Assembly: GCA_021153985.1 (NCBI GenBank)
Contig: JAJKJM010000044.1
Coordinates: 1-64,000 of the forward strand
Direction of reading: 5' to 3'
DNA length: 64,000 nt
DNA from: Polaromonas sp.
GTDB lineage: Bacteria; Pseudomonadota; Gammaproteobacteria; Burkholderiales; Burkholderiaceae_C
Part shown: positions 47,200 to 56,415 of the stretch, piece after piece
Layout: each line of letters begins with the position of its first letter
Numbering within the stretch: the stretch's first letter is position 1
The notes under the pieces: generated by a model
What the model was told of the DNA's origin: nothing
Seen by the model: only the letters and a program-made list of their open reading frames with translations
Database searches by the model: none
Made by a program: the position numbers and the translations under genes

Positions 47200-48117
47200 A
47201 TGACCACCCAATCCCCCAAGCTCAAAGTCGCCGTGATGGGCGCAGGCGCTGTCGGCTGTTATTTCGGCGGCATGCTCGCCCGCGCCGGCCACGATGTGGT
47301 GCTGATCGCGCGGCCGCGGCATGTAGACGCCATTGAAGAGAGTGGCCTGCACATGGAAACGCGCACATTCGACGAACACGTGCGCCTGGCAGCCAGCAGC
47401 GAGCCCAGCGCGGTGCAGGGCGCGCAACTGGTGCTCTTTTGCGTCAAGTCCACCGACACCGAATCGGCCGGCGCACTGATCCGCCCGCACCTGGCGCCCG
47501 GCGCGCTGGTGCTGTGCCTGCAAAACGGCGTTGACAACGCGGACAGATTGCGCGCCGTGCTGCCCGGGCACGCGGTGGCGGCCGCCGTCGTCTACGTCGC
47601 CACTGAAATGGCCGGCCCCGGCCACCTCAAGCACCATGGCCGCGGCGACCTGGTGATTGAGCCTTCAGCCCTCAGCGATACCGTCGCGCAGGCCCTGATC
47701 GCCGCCGGCGTGCCGACAGAAATCTCGCCCAACGTGCGCGGCGCGCTCTGGGCCAAGCTGATTCTCAACAGCGCCTACAACGCCGTCTCGGCCATCGCCC
47801 AGTTGCCTTATGGCAAGACGGTGCAGGGCGTGGGCATCGTCGACGTGATGCGCGACGTAGTCGCCGAATGCCTGGCCGTGGCGAAAGCCGAAGGGGTGGA
47901 AGTGGCCGGCGACGTGCACGCCGCCGTCGACAAGCTCGCCGGCAGCATGCCCAACCAGTACGCCTCGACTGCCCAGGACCTGGCCCGCGGCAAACCCACC
48001 GAGATCGATTACCTCAACGGCCTGATCGTCAAACGCGGCGAAGCACTGGGCGTGCCGGTGCCGGCGAATAGGGTGCTGTGGGCGCTGGTGAAGTTGCTGG
48101 AAGGCAAGCAAGCCTGA
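47200..48117 (+). CDS. 2-dehydropantoate 2-reductase (ketopantoate reductase family)
   Basis: VAVMGAGAVGCYFGGMLARAGHDVVLIARP; LWAKLILNSAYNAVSAIAQLPYG. Confidence 0.93.
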   Translation: MTTQSPKLKVAVMGAGAVGCYFGGMLARAGHDVVLIARPRHVDAIEESGLHMETRTFDEHVRLAASSEPSAVQGAQLVLFCVKSTDTESAGALIRPHLAPGALVLCLQNGVDNADRLRAVLPGHAVAAAVVYVATEMAGPGHLKHHGRGDLVIEPSALSDTVAQALIAAGVPTEISPNVRGALWAKLILNSAYNAVSAIAQLPYGKTVQGVGIVDVMRDVVAECLAVAKAEGVEVAGDVHAAVDKLAGSMPNQYASTAQDLARGKPTEIDYLNGLIVKRGEALGVPVPANRVLWALVKLLEGKQA

Positions 48118-48128
48118 GGCTGCTTCCC

Positions 48129-48650
48129 TTATTGCGGCCGGGCACCGCCAAGCTCTGCCAGCAGTGCCGGTAGGGCCTTGTCGGCTGTCTGAAGCTGCTC
48201 GGGGCTGAGCTGGGCCAGCAAGGCCTGCGCTGCGGCATCCAGCGTAGCCAGGGTGGCAGCGCGTCTTTGGGCGTCACGCAGCAGGAGCTGGAAGGTGTCT
48301 TTTGCCGTCTGCTGCTCTGGCATTGGCTGGCCTGACGGTCCGGCGGTGGCCATCTCAAGAAAGCTGCCGCGAAAAGCTTCCCAGGCGGGGCCTTGCTCGC
48401 GCGTGATCAGCAGTTGCACCCGCAAGTCATACAGTTTGGTGCTGACCTGCTCCCACCGCGTCTGGCTGCGCTGCGGGGTTTGCATGCCCGCTTTGGCCTG
48501 GCCCTGGCCGCCCCGCTGGCGCGGCTGGCCACCGCCACTGCCGCCACCAAACTGGGCATGGCTGCTGCAAGCTGCGCCTGCCAGAAAAAGAGCCATGACC
48601 CCCATCCGGCGGCGTGAAAAGGGGGAGCCCGTGGGCAATGAAAAAGGCAT
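48129..48650 (-). CDS. Spy/CpxP-like (LTXXQ-type) exported protein
   Basis: Signal peptide; WEQVSTKLYDLRVQLLITREQGPAWEAFRGSFLEM ... AQLSPEQLQTADKALPALLAELG. Confidence 0.7.
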   Translation of the reverse strand: MPFSLPTGSPFSRRRMGVMALFLAGAACSSHAQFGGGSGGGQPRQRGGQGQAKAGMQTPQRSQTRWEQVSTKLYDLRVQLLITREQGPAWEAFRGSFLEMATAGPSGQPMPEQQTAKDTFQLLLRDAQRRAATLATLDAAAQALLAQLSPEQLQTADKALPALLAELGGARPQ

Positions 48651-48729
48651 GTCTTCTCCGGTTGTATGCACGCAGCCATCTGCGCCCGGGTATTTCAAAA
48701 CGGACGCGCATCGGAGATGTAGTGCCGCG

Positions 48730-48771
48730 GTAAAGCGGGCGTAAACCGCTGCCGGAATCCGCCAACTTTAC
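48730..48771. promoter_or_regulatory. GTAAA-N6-GTAAA box plus inverted TTTAC upstream of the Spy/CpxP-like gene
   Basis: ggtaaagcgggcgtaaaccgctgccggaatccgccaactttacg. Confidence 0.5.
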
Positions 48772-49085
48772 GTTGCGCCGCGTCACCGGGTAGGGCGCAA
48801 CTGGCACCAAATATTTGCCTGTTGATTCCGGAATGCACACATTTGGGGCGGCGCATTCGCCTTCGGAGTGCCTGAAGCGCCCGCAACACCGGTCCCCCCG
48901 TGATTTTGAGGCGGCACGGTATGTGCTTCCACCTGTCAGGTCAGGCTAACGAAGGCCTGCGCAGGGTACGTGAGCTTCGCGTTGCCCAATCGATCTGAAT
49001 GGATAACGGCGTCCACTTCGGGCTTCATTTTTTGAAGATCTCGGAGTGGATTTTTTTTTGGCTTTTTCAGGATTTGAGGGATCGT

Positions 49086-49898
49086 ATGGCTTATCTAGTG
49101 CCTTCTGAATTTGTGACCAAGATGGTGGATGCGGGTGAGTCCAAAATCTTCATGTCCACCCGCGACACCGTGATCCGGGCCTACATGGCCGGCGCCATCC
49201 TGGCGCTGGCGGCCTGGTTCGCCGTCACCATCAACGTACAGACCGGCCAGCCGCTGCTGGGCGCCGTGCTGTTCCCGGTGGGTTTTGTCATGCTCTACCT
49301 GTTCGGCTTCGACCTGCTCACGGGCGTGTTCGTGCTGTGTCCGCTGGCGCTGATTGACAAGCGGCCGGGCGTGACGCTGAAGGGTGTGCTGCGTAACTGG
49401 GGCCTGGTGTTCACCGGCAACTTCCTGGGCGCCTTCACGGTGGCGGTGATGATGGCGATCTACGTCACGAACGGCTTCTCGACGGAGCCCAGCGCCGTCG
49501 GCAAGGCCATTGGGGTTGTGGGTGAGAACCGCACCCTGGGCTACCAGAAGTACGGCGCAAACGGCATGCTCACCTTGTTTGTACGCGGCATGCTGTGCAA
49601 CTGGATGGTGTCGGCCGGCGTGGTGGGCGCGATGATCTCCACCCAGGTCAGCGGCAAGGTGATCGCCATGTGGATGCCCATCATGCTGTTCTTCTACATG
49701 GTGTTTGAGCACTCCATCGTGAACATGTTCCTGTTTCCCTCCGGCCTGCTGCTGGGCGCGCACTTCACTATCATGGACTACCTGATCTGGAACGAAATCC
49801 CGACGGTGCTGGGCAATCTGGTGGGTGGCCTGGCTTTCACCGGCTTGACGCTGTATGCCACGCACGTTAAAACGGGCCCGACACGTTCCATCAAATAA
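49086..49898 (+). CDS. formate/nitrite transporter (FNT) family channel
   Basis: RAYMAGAILALAAWFAVTINVQTGQPLLGAVLFPVGFVMLYLFGFDLLTGVFVLCPLALIDKRPGVT. Confidence 0.93.
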   Translation: MAYLVPSEFVTKMVDAGESKIFMSTRDTVIRAYMAGAILALAAWFAVTINVQTGQPLLGAVLFPVGFVMLYLFGFDLLTGVFVLCPLALIDKRPGVTLKGVLRNWGLVFTGNFLGAFTVAVMMAIYVTNGFSTEPSAVGKAIGVVGENRTLGYQKYGANGMLTLFVRGMLCNWMVSAGVVGAMISTQVSGKVIAMWMPIMLFFYMVFEHSIVNMFLFPSGLLLGAHFTIMDYLIWNEIPTVLGNLVGGLAFTGLTLYATHVKTGPTRSIK

Positions 49899-49911
49899 CC
49901 GCCTCCAAACA

Positions 49912-49946
49912 AAAGCCCTCGCGCATCGAGCATGCGCGAGGCTTTG
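49912..49946 (+). promoter_or_regulatory. Intercistronic hairpin between FNT and kinase/phosphatase genes
   Basis: aaagc-c-ctcgcgcat-cgagc-atgcgcgag-gcttt; long stem, weak T tract. Confidence 0.6.
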
Positions 49947-49958
49947 CCGGTACCCCAC

Positions 49959-51704
49959 ATGTCCAGCGAACTGAAGATATCGGCAGGCCAGTATTCGGAC
50001 AAGGGCCGCAAGGAAACCAACCAGGATTTCCACGGCATCTATGTACCGAAGGAGCCGCAGCTGAGCGCCAAGGGCATCGCCATCGCGCTGGCCGACGGCA
50101 TCAGCAGCAGCGCCGTGAGCGATGTGGCCAGCCAGTATGCCGTCACCGGGTTCCTGGAAGACTATTACTGCACCTCGGAAGTCTGGTCGGTCAAGACATC
50201 GGCCGAGCGCATATTGAGCGCCACCAACTCGTGGCTGCATGCGCAGACGCAAAAAAGCCAGTACCGCTACGACAAGGACAAAGGTTATGTGTGCACCTTG
50301 AGCGCCATGGTCATCAAGTCGACCACCGCGCATATTTTCCATGTCGGCGATTCACGTATTTACCGCCTGCGCGGCAAGGCGCTGGAGCAACTCACCAGCG
50401 ACCACCGCGTGTGGATTTCCCAGGGCCAAAGCTATCTGGGCCGTGCGTTGGGTTTCAAGCCGCAGCTTGAAATCGACTACCAGACCCAGCTGGTTGAGCA
50501 GGGCGATATCTTTTTGCTGGCCACCGACGGCGTGTACGAACATGTCAGCGAGCACGCCATGGCCGGCATGATCCGCGCCAGTGCCGATGCGCCTGAAGGA
50601 CTGGACGCCGCGGCGAAAGCCATCGTCGAAAAAGCCCTGCAGCAGGGCAGTGACGACAACCTCACGGCACAGCTTGTGCGTGTCGACGAGTTGCCCCGCC
50701 AGCACGCTGCCGAGATGGTCCAGGAGCTGTCGGGCTTGCCGCTGCCGCCCATCCTGGAGGCCAGGGCGGAGTTTGATGGCTACCAGATCATTCGCGAAGT
50801 GCACGGCAGCAGCCGCAGCCATATCTACCTGGCGACCGACACCGAAACGGGCGCGCTCGTTATCCTCAAAACACCGTCGATAGACCTGGGCGGCGACCCG
50901 GCCTACCTGGAAAGGTTCTTGACGGAAGAGTGGATCGCCAGGCGCATCAACAGCGCGCATGTGCTCAAACCCCATGTGCCGACCCGCAAGCGCCACTATG
51001 TGTATGTCGCCACCGAATACATTGACGGGCAAACACTGGGCCAGTGGATGATTGACAACCCCCGGCCCGGCCTGGAGGCGGTGCGCGGGCTGGTGGAGCA
51101 AATCGCCAGGGGGCTGCTCGCCTTTCACCGGCTGGAGATGCTGCACCAGGACCTGCGGCCCGAGAACGTCATGATCGACAAGACCGGCACAGCCAAAATC
51201 ATCGACTTCGGCTCCACGCGCGTGGCCAGCCTCATGGAAGCCGATGCCCCCGGCGGGCACGAGAGCATCCTGGGCACAGTCCAGTATTCGGCGCCGGAGT
51301 ATTTTCTGGGCGAAGGCGGCACCACGCGCTCGGACCTCTTTTCGCTCGGCGTAATCACCTACCAGATGCTGACAGGCAAGCTGCCCTACGGCGCCGAAGT
51401 GGCCAAATGCCGCACCCGTGCCGCGCAAAACAAGCTGCGCTACGACTCCGTGCTGTATGACGACCAGGGCATACCCGCCTGGATGGACGGCGTGCTGCGC
51501 AAGGCCGTGCACCCTGATCCGGCAAAGCGCTATGGCGAGTTGTCGGAGTTTTTATACGACCTGCGCCACCCGAACCAGGCTTTCCTGGACAAGGCCCGCC
51601 CGGCTTTGCTGGAGCGCAACCCGGTGGCTTTCTGGCGGGGTGTGGCGTTGATCCTGGCTGTGGTCGTTGTGGTGCTGGTGGCGTTGAGGTCTGGCGGTGG
51701 ATAG
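49959..51704 (+). CDS. bifunctional PP2C-type phosphatase / Ser-Thr protein kinase
   Basis: SDKGRKETNQDFHG ... IALADGISSSAVSDVAS (PP2C); HQDLRPENVMIDKTGTAKIIDFGSTRV (kinase); C-terminal TM. Confidence 0.93.
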   Translation: MSSELKISAGQYSDKGRKETNQDFHGIYVPKEPQLSAKGIAIALADGISSSAVSDVASQYAVTGFLEDYYCTSEVWSVKTSAERILSATNSWLHAQTQKSQYRYDKDKGYVCTLSAMVIKSTTAHIFHVGDSRIYRLRGKALEQLTSDHRVWISQGQSYLGRALGFKPQLEIDYQTQLVEQGDIFLLATDGVYEHVSEHAMAGMIRASADAPEGLDAAAKAIVEKALQQGSDDNLTAQLVRVDELPRQHAAEMVQELSGLPLPPILEARAEFDGYQIIREVHGSSRSHIYLATDTETGALVILKTPSIDLGGDPAYLERFLTEEWIARRINSAHVLKPHVPTRKRHYVYVATEYIDGQTLGQWMIDNPRPGLEAVRGLVEQIARGLLAFHRLEMLHQDLRPENVMIDKTGTAKIIDFGSTRVASLMEADAPGGHESILGTVQYSAPEYFLGEGGTTRSDLFSLGVITYQMLTGKLPYGAEVAKCRTRAAQNKLRYDSVLYDDQGIPAWMDGVLRKAVHPDPAKRYGELSEFLYDLRHPNQAFLDKARPALLERNPVAFWRGVALILAVVVVVLVALRSGGG

Positions 51705-51721
51705 GCCTGCTCGCCCTTGTC

Positions 51722-52618
51722 TCAGACCTGCTCCGTCGTCGCTTGCGCCAGCAGCCAGGTGCGGAATACCTTGAGGGCTTCAAGCCCGGCCGACTCTTCC
51801 GGGTACACAAGGTAGTAGCCGCGCGTAGACACCCATTGTTTCTTCGAAAGCTGGCGCAAGCGGCCAGTGGCGACTGCATCCCTGGCCATGAAATCAGGCA
51901 GCAGCACTGCGCCCAGGCCTACCACTGCCGCATTCAGGGCCATCGACATCAACTCATAGCGCGGCCCCTCTTGCCCGGTACCCATCTCCAGTCCGGCATG
52001 GTCGAACCATTTTTGCCAGGCATCCAGTACCGTGGTGTGGTGCACAAGGGCGGATAGGGGCGTGCGGGAGCTCAGTGTCTTTCCGTTTTTGGCAATCCAG
52101 GCCGGTGCGGCATACGGGGACATGGCCAGGGGCAACACAAAGTCGTTGTGCAGACCTGCGCGCTTTCCGTCACCGAACTCAAGGGAGGCATCGACCGGCA
52201 TGCTTTTGAAATCCACCGAGCCCACGCGGGTGGCGAAGTTCAGGGTGATTTCGCTGTACGCGCGGGTGAAGTCCGGCAGGCGGGGGATCAGCCAGTAGCT
52301 GCCCAGCGATGCGCCTACCGACAGCGTCAGCGAACCGCCACGCCCCTTGAGCGCCATCACATTGGCCGTGGCGCGCTCAAGGCGCTGGAGAATGGCGCTG
52401 ACTTCGTCCAGGTAGTAGCGGCCGGCCTCTGTCAGGACCACCGCATCCCGGCGCCGCACAAACAGCTTGAGGTCAAGGCGGCTTTCAAGCGCCATGATCT
52501 GGCGGCTGACTGCGCCTTGTGTCAGGTGAAGCTCTTGCGCTGCCGCAGTAAAAGACCGCAGCCGCGCGCTGGCTTCAAGGCACAGCAGTGACATCGTGGA
52601 AGGCGCGCGCAGCATCAT
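51722..52618 (-). CDS. LysR-family transcriptional regulator
   Basis: LLCLEASARLRSFTAAAQELHLTQGAVSRQIMALESRLDLKLFVRRRDAVVLTEAG. Confidence 0.92.
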   Translation of the reverse strand: MMLRAPSTMSLLCLEASARLRSFTAAAQELHLTQGAVSRQIMALESRLDLKLFVRRRDAVVLTEAGRYYLDEVSAILQRLERATANVMALKGRGGSLTLSVGASLGSYWLIPRLPDFTRAYSEITLNFATRVGSVDFKSMPVDASLEFGDGKRAGLHNDFVLPLAMSPYAAPAWIAKNGKTLSSRTPLSALVHHTTVLDAWQKWFDHAGLEMGTGQEGPRYELMSMALNAAVVGLGAVLLPDFMARDAVATGRLRQLSKKQWVSTRGYYLVYPEESAGLEALKVFRTWLLAQATTEQV

Positions 52619-52645
52619 GGTGCATGAGAAAAAGACATGGAAGAC

Positions 52646-52679
52646 GGACAAATTGTCGTTTGTAGCCTGAGGTTTGTCC
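52646..52679. promoter_or_regulatory. Inverted repeat in LysR/Bug divergent intergenic region
   Basis: GGACAAA...TTTGTCC 7-bp arms. Confidence 0.4.
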
Positions 52680-52726
52680 ACGCATCATTCAGTTTTCTCA
52701 TTCACCAATCTTAAAAGGTGGGCTCC

Positions 52727-53707
52727 ATGACTGAATTTCAAGCCAGCCGGCGAACGCTTCTCAAGCTGGGTGCGGCCGCAATGGCATCGGCGCCATTGCT
52801 GGCACGCGCCGCCTGGCCCGACCGGCCCATTCGGCTGATCGTGCCGTCTTCCGCCGGTGGCTCGCCAGACAACATATGCCGCATCCTGACGGCCGAGCTG
52901 ATGAAGTCGCTGGGCCAGCCTTTTGTGATTGACAACAAGCCCGGCGCAAGCGGCAACATCGGCACACAGGAGATCGTGCGCGCCGCGCCGGATGGCTACA
53001 CGCTGGGCTACGGCAATGTGGGTACCCTGGCGATCAACAAAGCCCTTTTCGCCAAACTCCCTTATGACCCCGACAAGCAATTGATACCGGTGGCGCTGCT
53101 CGGTTATGTGCAAAACGCGCTGGTCGTACGGAATGATCTTGGCGTGAAGAGTGTGGCCGAATTGATCGCGCTGGCCAAATCCAGGCCAGGCAAGCTCAGC
53201 ATGGCTTCATCAGGCAACGGCACCACGGGGCACCTGGGCGGCGAACTGTTCAAGAGTATGACCGGCACCTTCATGACCCATGTGCCCTATCGCGGCAGCC
53301 CGCAGGCGATCCAGGACCTGATGGGCGGCCAGGTTGACCTGATGTTCGACAACCTGTCGTCCATCGCGCCGCATATCAAGAGCGGGCGCGTCAAGGCGCT
53401 GGGGGTTTCAGGCCGGGCACGCAGCGCGCAGTTGCCCGACGTGCCCACCATCGGAGAGTTTGTCAAAGGCTATGAAACGACGGCCTGGGGCGGCATTGTG
53501 GCGCCGGCCGGCACGCCGCGGGACATCGTGATGCGGCTCAACAGCGACATCAACAGGGTCCTGGGCAACGCCGCAGTCAATGAGCGCTATGCCGCCATTT
53601 CATTCGAAACCACCATCGGCCCACCCGACCGCCTGTTTGACCGCGCCATGCGGGAGACGCGCATGTGGGCCGAGGTCGTCAAGCGCGCCGGCGTTCAACT
53701 GGATTGA
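52727..53707 (+). CDS. Bug-family tripartite tricarboxylate transporter substrate-binding protein
   Basis: WPDRPIRLIVPSSAGGSPDNICRILTAELMKSLGQPFVIDNKPGASGNIGT. Confidence 0.94.
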   Translation: MTEFQASRRTLLKLGAAAMASAPLLARAAWPDRPIRLIVPSSAGGSPDNICRILTAELMKSLGQPFVIDNKPGASGNIGTQEIVRAAPDGYTLGYGNVGTLAINKALFAKLPYDPDKQLIPVALLGYVQNALVVRNDLGVKSVAELIALAKSRPGKLSMASSGNGTTGHLGGELFKSMTGTFMTHVPYRGSPQAIQDLMGGQVDLMFDNLSSIAPHIKSGRVKALGVSGRARSAQLPDVPTIGEFVKGYETTAWGGIVAPAGTPRDIVMRLNSDINRVLGNAAVNERYAAISFETTIGPPDRLFDRAMRETRMWAEVVKRAGVQLD

Positions 53708-53713
53708 GCGCGC

Positions 53714-55153
53714 ATGTTCGATCTCATCATTGAAGGCGGCGAGGTGATTGATGGAACCGGCGCGCCCCGCCTGCGTGCCGACGTGGGTGTGTTCCGGGGA
53801 AAGATTGCGGCCATCGGCGACCTGGCCTCTGCATCGGCAACAGAACGCGTCAGTGCGCGCGGGCGCATCGTGGCGCCGGGTTTTATTGATGCGCATACCC
53901 ATGACGACCGCTTGCTGCTGATGCCCACGACGGGCCCGCACCCCAAGCTGTCGCAGGGCGTCACGACAGTCATCGCGGGCAATTGCGGGGTCAGCCTGGC
54001 CCCGCTGGTCACCACCAACCCGCCGGCGCCGCTGGACATTCTGGGAAACGATGGCTGGGTCTACCGGAGTTTTGCGGCCTACCTGGATGCGCTGGCCCAG
54101 TCCAGCCTGGCCCTCAACGTCGCCTGTCTGGTTGGCCACTCCACACTGCGGGTCAAGCACATGGCAGACCTTGAAAGGGCCGCAACGCCTGAGGAGGAGG
54201 CAAGCATGGCGGCAGATCTCACGGCCGCGCTGGCGGCAGGGGCCATCGGTTTGTCGACCGGGTTGTACTATCCGCCCGCAAAAGCCGCCACGGCGCAAGA
54301 AGTGATCGCCGTGGGCGCACAGCTCAAGGCGTTAGGGGGCATCGTGGCCATGCACATCCGCGACGAAGGCGACGCCATTGACGAGGCGCTGCGCGAGGCC
54401 CTGCACATAGGCCGCGAGCTGGGCGTGGGTACCGTGATTTCCCACCACAAACTGGTCGGCACGGCCAATCACGGCCGGTCTGTAGAGACATTGGCCTTGC
54501 TGGAGCAGGCCGCGCAAGGGCAGTCGGTGTGTTTCGACTGCTATCCATACAACGCCTCGTCCACCATGCTGCTGCCGTCACGCGTGAAGCAGTCCAGCGA
54601 CGTGCTGGTGACCTGGTCGCAGCCTGAGCCAGGAGCTGCCGGCCGCTCACTGAAAGAGCTGGCGCGCGAACGCAATCAGACCGAAGAAGACGTGGCCCGC
54701 GCCCTGCAGCCGGCCGGGGCTATTTACTTCGCGATGAGTGAAGACGACGTCAGCCGCATCTTGAGCCATCCGATGGCCATGGTCGGCTCCGACGGCCTCG
54801 CGCATGACGTGCGGCCCCATCCGCGCCTGTGGGGGACTTTCCCCCGTGTACTGGGGCACTATGTACGCGAAAGAAAGCTCTTTTCACTTGAGACGGCCAT
54901 CTACAAGATGACCGGCCTCAGCGCACGGCGCTTTGGCCTCACAGGCCGGGGAACGCTGGCGCCGGGCCATCACGCCGACATCGTCATCTTTGACCCGGAC
55001 CGTGTGAACGCCAACGCGAGCTACGGGAACCCGACCGAGGTCAGCTCCGGCATTGACGCCGTTTTTGTGAATGGGAAACTCGCTTGCCGCGATGGCAGCA
55101 CTGTGTGCGCGGGTGCCGGACAGGTGCTGCGCAGGCAGGGCGCTTTGCTCTGA
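53714..55153 (+). CDS. N-acyl-D-amino-acid deacylase family amidohydrolase
   Basis: FDLIIEGGEVIDGTGAPRLRADVGVFRGKIAAIGDL; GFIDAHTHDD; GNCGVSLAPL. Confidence 0.93.
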   Translation: MFDLIIEGGEVIDGTGAPRLRADVGVFRGKIAAIGDLASASATERVSARGRIVAPGFIDAHTHDDRLLLMPTTGPHPKLSQGVTTVIAGNCGVSLAPLVTTNPPAPLDILGNDGWVYRSFAAYLDALAQSSLALNVACLVGHSTLRVKHMADLERAATPEEEASMAADLTAALAAGAIGLSTGLYYPPAKAATAQEVIAVGAQLKALGGIVAMHIRDEGDAIDEALREALHIGRELGVGTVISHHKLVGTANHGRSVETLALLEQAAQGQSVCFDCYPYNASSTMLLPSRVKQSSDVLVTWSQPEPGAAGRSLKELARERNQTEEDVARALQPAGAIYFAMSEDDVSRILSHPMAMVGSDGLAHDVRPHPRLWGTFPRVLGHYVRERKLFSLETAIYKMTGLSARRFGLTGRGTLAPGHHADIVIFDPDRVNANASYGNPTEVSSGIDAVFVNGKLACRDGSTVCAGAGQVLRRQGALL

Positions 55154-55204
55154 TCATGCTGAGCCGGAAGGCCATTCCCCTGCAGTGTGGTAATCAGGCG
55201 CCAA

Positions 55205-55282
55205 TGCTGGCTGCACCGGTGTGATGGAGATCCGCTTGCCCTTGCGCAGGCTGATCAGGTCTTCCAGATCTTTGTGGCTCTG
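55205..55282 (-). pseudogene. Vestigial 3' fragment of an EVE-domain gene
   Basis: Minus strand KDLEDLISLRKGKRISITPVQP, compare intact EVE protein ELADLQVLRKGNRLSITPVEP. Confidence 0.65.
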
Positions 55283-55297
55283 TAGCAAAAGCTACAG
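55280..55297. promoter_or_regulatory. Perfect palindrome CTGTAGC-aaaa-GCTACAG (candidate Crp/Fnr operator)
   Basis: 16-bp core TGTAG-N6-CTACA has CRP-like geometry; TATCTT -10 candidate at 55318-55323. Confidence 0.6.
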
Positions 55298-55372
55298 AAC
55301 GCTTTCCCCGGCGCGGCTATCTTCGCGTTCATGCCCGCATTGCGGCATGCAACCAAGAAAGAAAAACCCATC

Positions 55373-55771
55373 ATGTCCAAGGAAATCTACTGGCTGGCGT
55401 TGACCCTGGCCGCTGCGGCTTTGTTCGCCTTGCCTTACGTCCTCAACCGCATAGCCGTGCGTGGCCTGGGCGGTACGCTGGCCAACCCGATCGTCACAGA
55501 AAAACCCCTTGCCGAGTGGGCCCAGCGCGCACAGCGGGCCCATGCCAATGCCACCGAAAACCTGGTGATTTTTGCGCCGGCCGTGTTGGCGGTGCAAACC
55601 AGCGGCCGAGCCGATTCGGTGACGGCCGCCGCCTGCGCCGTCTACTTTTTTGCGCGGCTCATTCACTATGTGGTCTACACGCTTGGTGTTCCCGGCGCAC
55701 GCACACTTGCCTGGGCGGCGGGCTGGTCGGCTACGCTGGTGTTGATCGGGCGCCTGCTGGGGGTGCTGTGA
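55373..55771 (+). CDS. MAPEG-family membrane protein
   Basis: EIYWLALTLAAAALFALPYVLNRIAVRGLG...RAQRAHANATENLVIFAPAVLA. Confidence 0.9.
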   Translation: MSKEIYWLALTLAAAALFALPYVLNRIAVRGLGGTLANPIVTEKPLAEWAQRAQRAHANATENLVIFAPAVLAVQTSGRADSVTAAACAVYFFARLIHYVVYTLGVPGARTLAWAAGWSATLVLIGRLLGVL

Positions 55772-56415
55772 GCCGGCCCTTCGCACTCATCGCGGGGAGC
55801 GGAGGTGTGCTCGGCGAATCGCTTGCACGGCAGTTCAGCGGGGCAGGGTATGAGGTGGCGGGCCTGCGGCGTGCAGATTGCGATCTGGCGGACGGTGACG
55901 CGGTGGCGCAAGCCATCGCGGCCCTAACCGAGCGCCACGGGCCCGTCGACACGCTGCTGTACAACGCGGGTCATCTGGCAATTGCTCCTTTTCTTGAACT
56001 GGAGGCGGGTGCGCTGCGCGAGTGCCTTGAGGCCGGCCCCGTCGGGGCGGCGCACTGCGCCCTGGCCGTGCTGCCGGGCATGCTGGCCGTGGGGCGCGGT
56101 AACTTGCTCTTCACTGGCGCCACGGCTTCGCTGCGCGGGTCGGCCCGCTTTGCGGCCATGGCTGCGGGCAAATTTGGCCTTCGCGGGCTCGTGCAGTCAC
56201 TGGCAAGAGAGTTCCAGCCGCAGGGCATCCACGTGGCCCACGTCGTGCTGGACGGCATGCTCAGCGGCTCTGCTGCCGCATCGCGCTACGCGGCAGCCGA
56301 AGCCCCAGTGATGGCGCCTGACGGCGTGGCTGCCAATTTCATGTGGCTTGCGCAACAGGCGCGCACCGCATGGACGCAGGAGCTGGACCTGCGGACCGCA
56401 TCGGAGAAGTTCTGA
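55768..56415 (+). CDS. short-chain dehydrogenase/reductase
   Basis: GTG start overlapping the MAPEG stop; ALIAGSGGVLGESLARQFSGAGYEV, LLYNAGHLAIAPFLEL. Confidence 0.88.
   Translation: MSRPFALIAGSGGVLGESLARQFSGAGYEVAGLRRADCDLADGDAVAQAIAALTERHGPVDTLLYNAGHLAIAPFLELEAGALRECLEAGPVGAAHCALAVLPGMLAVGRGNLLFTGATASLRGSARFAAMAAGKFGLRGLVQSLAREFQPQGIHVAHVVLDGMLSGSAAASRYAAAEAPVMAPDGVAANFMWLAQQARTAWTQELDLRTASEKF

Noticed and set aside
45369-47225. 618-aa minus-strand ORF start
   Set aside because: Only the C-terminal 217 aa (from 46022) are a real NAD(P)-binding protein; the rest is antisense to the LysR gene at 46152-47081.
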